Positions 59,836 to 64,000 of a DNA stretch of 64,000 nt are shown piece by piece. Source of the DNA: Byssothecium circinans (taxonomy: Eukaryota > Ascomycota > Dothideomycetes > Pleosporales > Massarinaceae); the NCBI GenBank assembly GCA_010015675.1, contig ML976982.1, positions 1,185,557-1,249,556 of the forward strand. The letters are read 5' to 3'. The position numbers and the translations under genes are program-made. The notes under the pieces are model-generated. The model ran no database searches and was not told where the DNA came from. It saw only the letters and a program-made list of their open reading frames with translations. How positions within the stretch are numbered: the stretch's first letter is position 1; every line of letters starts with the position of its first letter.

Positions 59836-61247
59836 GATGAATGTGCTGTTTGAAAGGCGTGCGGAGTGTGGGTGAGGTGGTTGTGTTGTGTGGTCGCGGT
59901 CCGTGGAGGGGCAGAGGGGTAAGCAGGCGGGGATGACGGAAGTCGCAATGTGACGTGAAGATGAAGACGAAGATGAAGAGTCAAAGGTAGACGGTGACTG
60001 CGAAGAGTTGATGGATTATTTGTTGATGATGAGCTTTGTGGACTTCTTATACTACGGCACCGCCATCCGGCTTGCTTGCTGACTGTGATGATTCCGCTGT
60101 ACCCGAGGAGGCGAAGCAAACCTCACGAAGCTTTGCGCTGGACTCAGCCACGGCTCTCAACGTACGAACCACCATTTCCACATTCCTTTGCCATCGGCGA
60201 TACGCCCCGACGAACAGCCCAGGCCGAACTCTCGCAGATGCCCTGGGCGCCCTCACATGAAGATCGTTTTGTACCGCAACGACAGCCGGTGTCGTGAGGC
60301 TGAGCAAGGGACCGTAGCAACATTGAACGGTTAGTACGATCGGATGGGCATCGAGTGTCACGTGACCGCACCATACCGGATCAGAGACCCGTGGACAGGA
60401 CCAGACGGCGTAAATTCGGTCGACTGAGGCGCAGCTGTACCAAGTGTGGCGCGGACACGTCGTCTTTTCCTTCTTCGTGAGAGTTGCTATGGTCGTCTGA
60501 TACCAGCTCACCGCACTCCAGCATCTAAACCCTGAACCGCATCAGTTGCCTAGACAGCGCCCTTCATAAATATCGTAATCCCCATGGACATAATTCCGCA
60601 GTCTCACGTTGCTCCCCTGTGACGCTCATCTGGCCGGAACCGTATGTTGAAACACGACAACCTCGACCTGAGACAGCTCCAACACAAGCTTTCAAGGGGT
60701 GCGGCAATCTCTGTCCATGCTTGCCAGGCCACTACTGCCGCATCGAGTCAATTAATCGCAGAAAATGCCTGCTAATCATCCCCTCTGCGAGTCGCAACGC
60801 CTGCTAATTGCCCCTCTTTGCGCCGAGGGGGGTGTCCACTCCAGGTTCTTCTTCTCAAACCAACATGGGACCAGAATCGACTCACTGCTAGCGTCCTTCA
60901 TGCGCTTTCTCAAATGCCCACCTGTGTCCTGCCGCCCTCCCATGTAGTCACAAGCGTTCGCCCAGCATTCTGCTGCCCCGTTGCTGACTGCTTCCCTCCT
61001 CTGTCTTTCGTTCTGCAGCCGGGCTGCTGTTGTTGCTAATATATACTTCATTCTTTCCCTTCCCCACATTCTCTTTGCCTCTTCTCTGGTAGCGGTCCTG
61101 GCAGGCTTAGGACTACAAACCGCCCTTCCTTTTCGACTTCGGACCATCCGAGCCCCGGCCGTCTTCAGATGTTGGTGGTGGACGCTATTGAGAGCCAGGA
61201 AGCTTGAGAGGGCTTGCCCATCCGACGCCCCAGATACTCTCGAAAAC
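59836..61247. other. Divergent upstream region
   Basis: Between the glycine-zipper gene (minus) and the membrane-protein gene (plus). GAAGATGAAGAC-type repeat at about 59957-59978. Pyrimidine-rich leader before 61248. No gene recognised. Confidence 0.45.
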
Positions 61248-62835
61248 ATGGCGGTGGCAAGGCCGAGGAAGAGGGACAATCGGGTGGACTACGTCGTAGT
61301 GCGGACATCTGGCGAGGACGGCATGGAAGAGGTGGATGAGGTTGAGCCTGTGTCGGACCCGACACCAACCGTTCACGATATACTCGACCGACGGCAAGCT
61401 TTCTCGTTACCTTCCTCCACCGGATCACCTAATGGCATGAAGCCAACACCTGTAAGGAAATTGGCGATAAACGCTGTGGCATATGCGCTAACAACGGTAG
61501 TCAATGATCACCATGACCTTCTCCCAAACACAAGCTACAGGAATACCAGCCATGGCCGAAGAAGACTACGATCCCACGGAGACTGTCGTAATCGCAATCT
61601 CTCCATCAGCTTTACAACCACCGCCAGGTGGTCATCCAGAAGGGCACAAGGGAGGCATTTCACAGACCACACAGCACCTGCTCATTGCTGCTGGTTCGAT
61701 TGGTGCCACCATTGTCATTGTCATGATCATACTGGGAATTCACACAATGCGAAAACGCGGCCTCACATTCGCTGAAGCCCTCCGAGCAGGACGATATCAA
61801 GTCACGCATGGAGGACCTCCACCACCACCAAAGTACCAGAACGAATACCGCGACACCAAATCCACCAATTACGGCTCCCTAAGAGGCCAGTCGGTCACAC
61901 CCCCGCAACCCGCAATAGCACGATCGGGCTCCATGTCGTCTCAGAAGCCTTTAATAACCCTCGAACGCAGCGACAGCTTCAATCTAAAGCGTCAACCTTC
62001 CAACCGCACCGCAACCTCTCCAACGCAACCAAAATCGTTCCTGCTCGAATCACCGCCACCCAGTCGGAAGGCCTCGCTTCGTCGTAACGATTCTCCAACA
62101 CCGTCATCCAACGCACTTGGCTCCAACACGAACAACGCCCGCCGCAGTCTATCGACACGCCATACGCACTCAATCGTCGACGAAGAATCCGAACTCCAAT
62201 ATCCTGACCCGCCCCAAGAACGTCCTTTATCCCCTCTCCCCCCACCGCCCTCCTTCAAGCAATTCCTATTCAACCGGCCCTCGAACGCGGGCAAACCAGC
62301 TGGAAATATCATGAGCAGATTCAGCTGGACGAATTCCAACGCTCCCCAAACACCCCACGATCCCGCACGTGACACCAACAGCCAAGTCCAATCCCAAGGC
62401 CGCGACTCCTACGTGACAACCCGATCCTCAGTCCCGCGGTTCCGCACCGTGGACTCCTGGGTCAACCAGCAGACCAACCGTCTCGAAGAGCAGAAACTCA
62501 AGGAACAGTTTAGACTTACCTCAACGTCGACCGTGTACTCTGAAGACAACGAGGCGAGGGATACCGTGCCGGAAGTCCCCGCTATGCCCAAGAATGTGCA
62601 GGCGTTGAGGGAGAGTTCGGCGCAGATATGCTCTCAACTACCGAACCGACGGCCGGTCAGTCCGCCTGGACTTCCCGGACGCAACGTTAAGCATCAACGA
62701 CACAACACTGGCACGACTGTCGACACGGCACCCATCTTCCGCCAGCATCCCGGGACCGAGGTGCGGTTCAGCACGAAGAGTGACGTGCCGTCTGAGATAC
62801 TGGATCGGGGACGCAACGACAATGTCCTTTCATGA
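61248..62835 (+). CDS. Single-pass membrane protein with disordered tail
   Basis: Two exons, 61248-61451 and 61501-62835, joined in phase 0 through a 49-base intron (GTAAGG donor, GCTAAC branch just before a TAG acceptor), give 512 residues. The acidic N-terminus precedes one membrane segment (LLIAAGSIGATIVIVMIILGI, about residues 125-146) followed by basic HTMRKRG, so the tail is probably cytosolic. The tail is Ser/Pro/Asn-rich with polyproline (GGPPPPPK, PLSPLPPPPSF) that could bind SH3, WW or EVH1 partners. Conserved-looking words are SFKQFLFNRPS, MSRFSWTNSNAPQTP and PRFRTVDSWVNQQTNRLEEQK near the C-terminus. No enzyme domain; a sensor or cortical scaffold role is a guess. Without the first exon a Met at 61504 would also serve. 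Confidence 0.75.
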
Positions 62836-64000
62836 GCATCTCCACCACCACGCAAAACGTGTTTCTTTATACTCTCATCATCCTCATCGTCGTCATCATC
62901 ATTTCGATTCAGCAAGTACCCCCTATCAGCATTGATTCTCAAGCATCTGAAGCAAAGCCCGCCATAATGGGATCGAGTCAGGAGGAGGTCGGAGTGTGGT
63001 AGTGTCTCTCTCCGTGTGTATGTGTACGACTATGGATTTGGATCGGTTCTGGCTCTGGGCTTTGGCTTTGGCTTGGCTCTTTTGTGTATATTGATCTTTT
63101 TTTTGGTAACGAGTCAAGCAAGCCTCTTGTCTTTTTCAACAAGCCCGCAGCAGACAGCAGCAGCTGAAGCCGATATCCGAGAGAGAGAGTAAAACAAGTC
63201 GAAATCGTGCATCGAGAATCGAGAATCGGAACGACGAAACGTATATATCATTACTTACGTTCCATACTGCCATTTTCTCTGGTCATTCTCTTCGTTGTTG
63301 TTTTTATTGGTTTGTTGGGTTTCTGAAGGAGACGGGTTGGGGGGGGGATCTGGATCTGGAGGGGGATTTGCTTATACATGTAATATGAAATTCTATACCC
63401 ATTTATCGTCCTTGTTTTCTCCTCTTTCCTCGTTCCTTCGCTCTGTTTTGGCATATCACTAACGAATATTCAATCATGGCCTCGCTACCAAGTTTCCGCC
63501 CTTCACTTCACTTCACTTCGCTTTATTTACTTCCCAATCGAATCTACTTCGCAGTGCTTACACGATATTTCAAATCTACCGACACTTCCCCACTCGCGCT
63601 TCCGACGGGTGCGGTTTCAGGTTTCGGAATTGAGTTCGCTGCCAACTGTGTACCGAAATGCCGGCCTGGGGAGGGGAGGCAGGGGGCAGTTAGGTTTCGG
63701 GTTTCGGGATGGGATGGCATGGGATGTGTGAAGGTGGACTTTAAGCTATCAGCTGCCAAGAGGAGAATTCGTCGCGGATGAGGGATGCTTATGGTTCTGT
63801 GGGTATGATATGTGATGTGCGATGTGCGATGCTGTAATATGAGCAACGGTGAGAGAGCATGATGGGTGACGATGATGTGGAGAGGGAGATAGAGACAGGT
63901 TGGATATGAACTTAGCGATGGGAACAGGGACGGTAGGAGGCTATGTGTTGTTGAAGTCTATTTTCTTATATAGGTGAGGTGGGTAGTCTATGTCAATCGA
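62836..64000. other. 3' flank to window end, no gene seen
   Basis: CATCATC-type repeats at about 62877-62902 and a GAGAGAGAG tract at about 63180. The ORF at 63476-63781 has no motif. Confidence 0.45.

Overview
The window is nuclear DNA of a filamentous ascomycete (Pezizomycotina; gene content and style suit a Dothideomycetes-like fungus, but class level is a guess). The reasons are short GT-AG introns of about 45-70 bases with CTAAC/CTGAC-like branch sites, genes on both strands without operons, and typical fungal families: a TDT/SLAC1 anion transporter, GH43, OsmC, PET191, a TGL1-like lipase, F-box-like proteins and Ser-rich disordered proteins. Several broken genes carry TGG-to-TAG changes (CpA to TpA on the other strand), as expected from RIP or an equivalent C-to-T process. 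Exon models were built by hand from splice signals and reading phase.

1-5 kb: two decayed genes (a secreted beta/gamma-crystallin-like gene with one stop, and an aldo/keto reductase with several stops and frameshifts), then an intact secreted gene of the same crystallin-like family, built from two tandem modules. 5.6-12 kb: an F-box-like gene, a TDT transporter with a defective-looking splice donor, and a nitronate monooxygenase. 12.2-16.9 kb: an 11-exon gene of 1,272 codons joining B-box, P-loop GTPase, RING and patatin domains, in which both patatin catalytic residues appear replaced. 18.3-22.1 kb: a GH43 glycosidase with two frame breaks, and a six-exon secreted gene that looks like a second, diverged crystallin-like type. 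24.4-31.4 kb: OsmC, a small zinc-ribbon-like ORF, a long G-poor stretch, and a large disordered protein of about 1,414 residues. 32.7-37 kb: an MFS transporter and an F-box-like protein.

37.2-43.3 kb holds the most unusual DNA. It has a degenerate tandem array of period about 153 bp (37.2-38.6 kb), a two-exon gene with a spliced leader (39.8-40.9 kb), and an array of repeated hairpins that share one invariant 13-base loop while their stems differ and stay complementary (42.6-43.26 kb). The hairpin array is the best candidate for a previously undescribed element.

44.5-64 kb: a frameshifted F-box-like gene, a TGL1-like lipase, PET191 (cytochrome c oxidase assembly), a small Tc1/mariner-type MITE (50.7 kb), a TM/Ser-rich gene with two overlapping frames, an aminoglycoside-phosphotransferase-like pseudogene with an internal deletion, a glycine-zipper protein and a single-pass membrane protein with a disordered tail. 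The genes do not form one pathway. The overall picture is housekeeping and accessory genes mixed with decaying paralogues and repeats.
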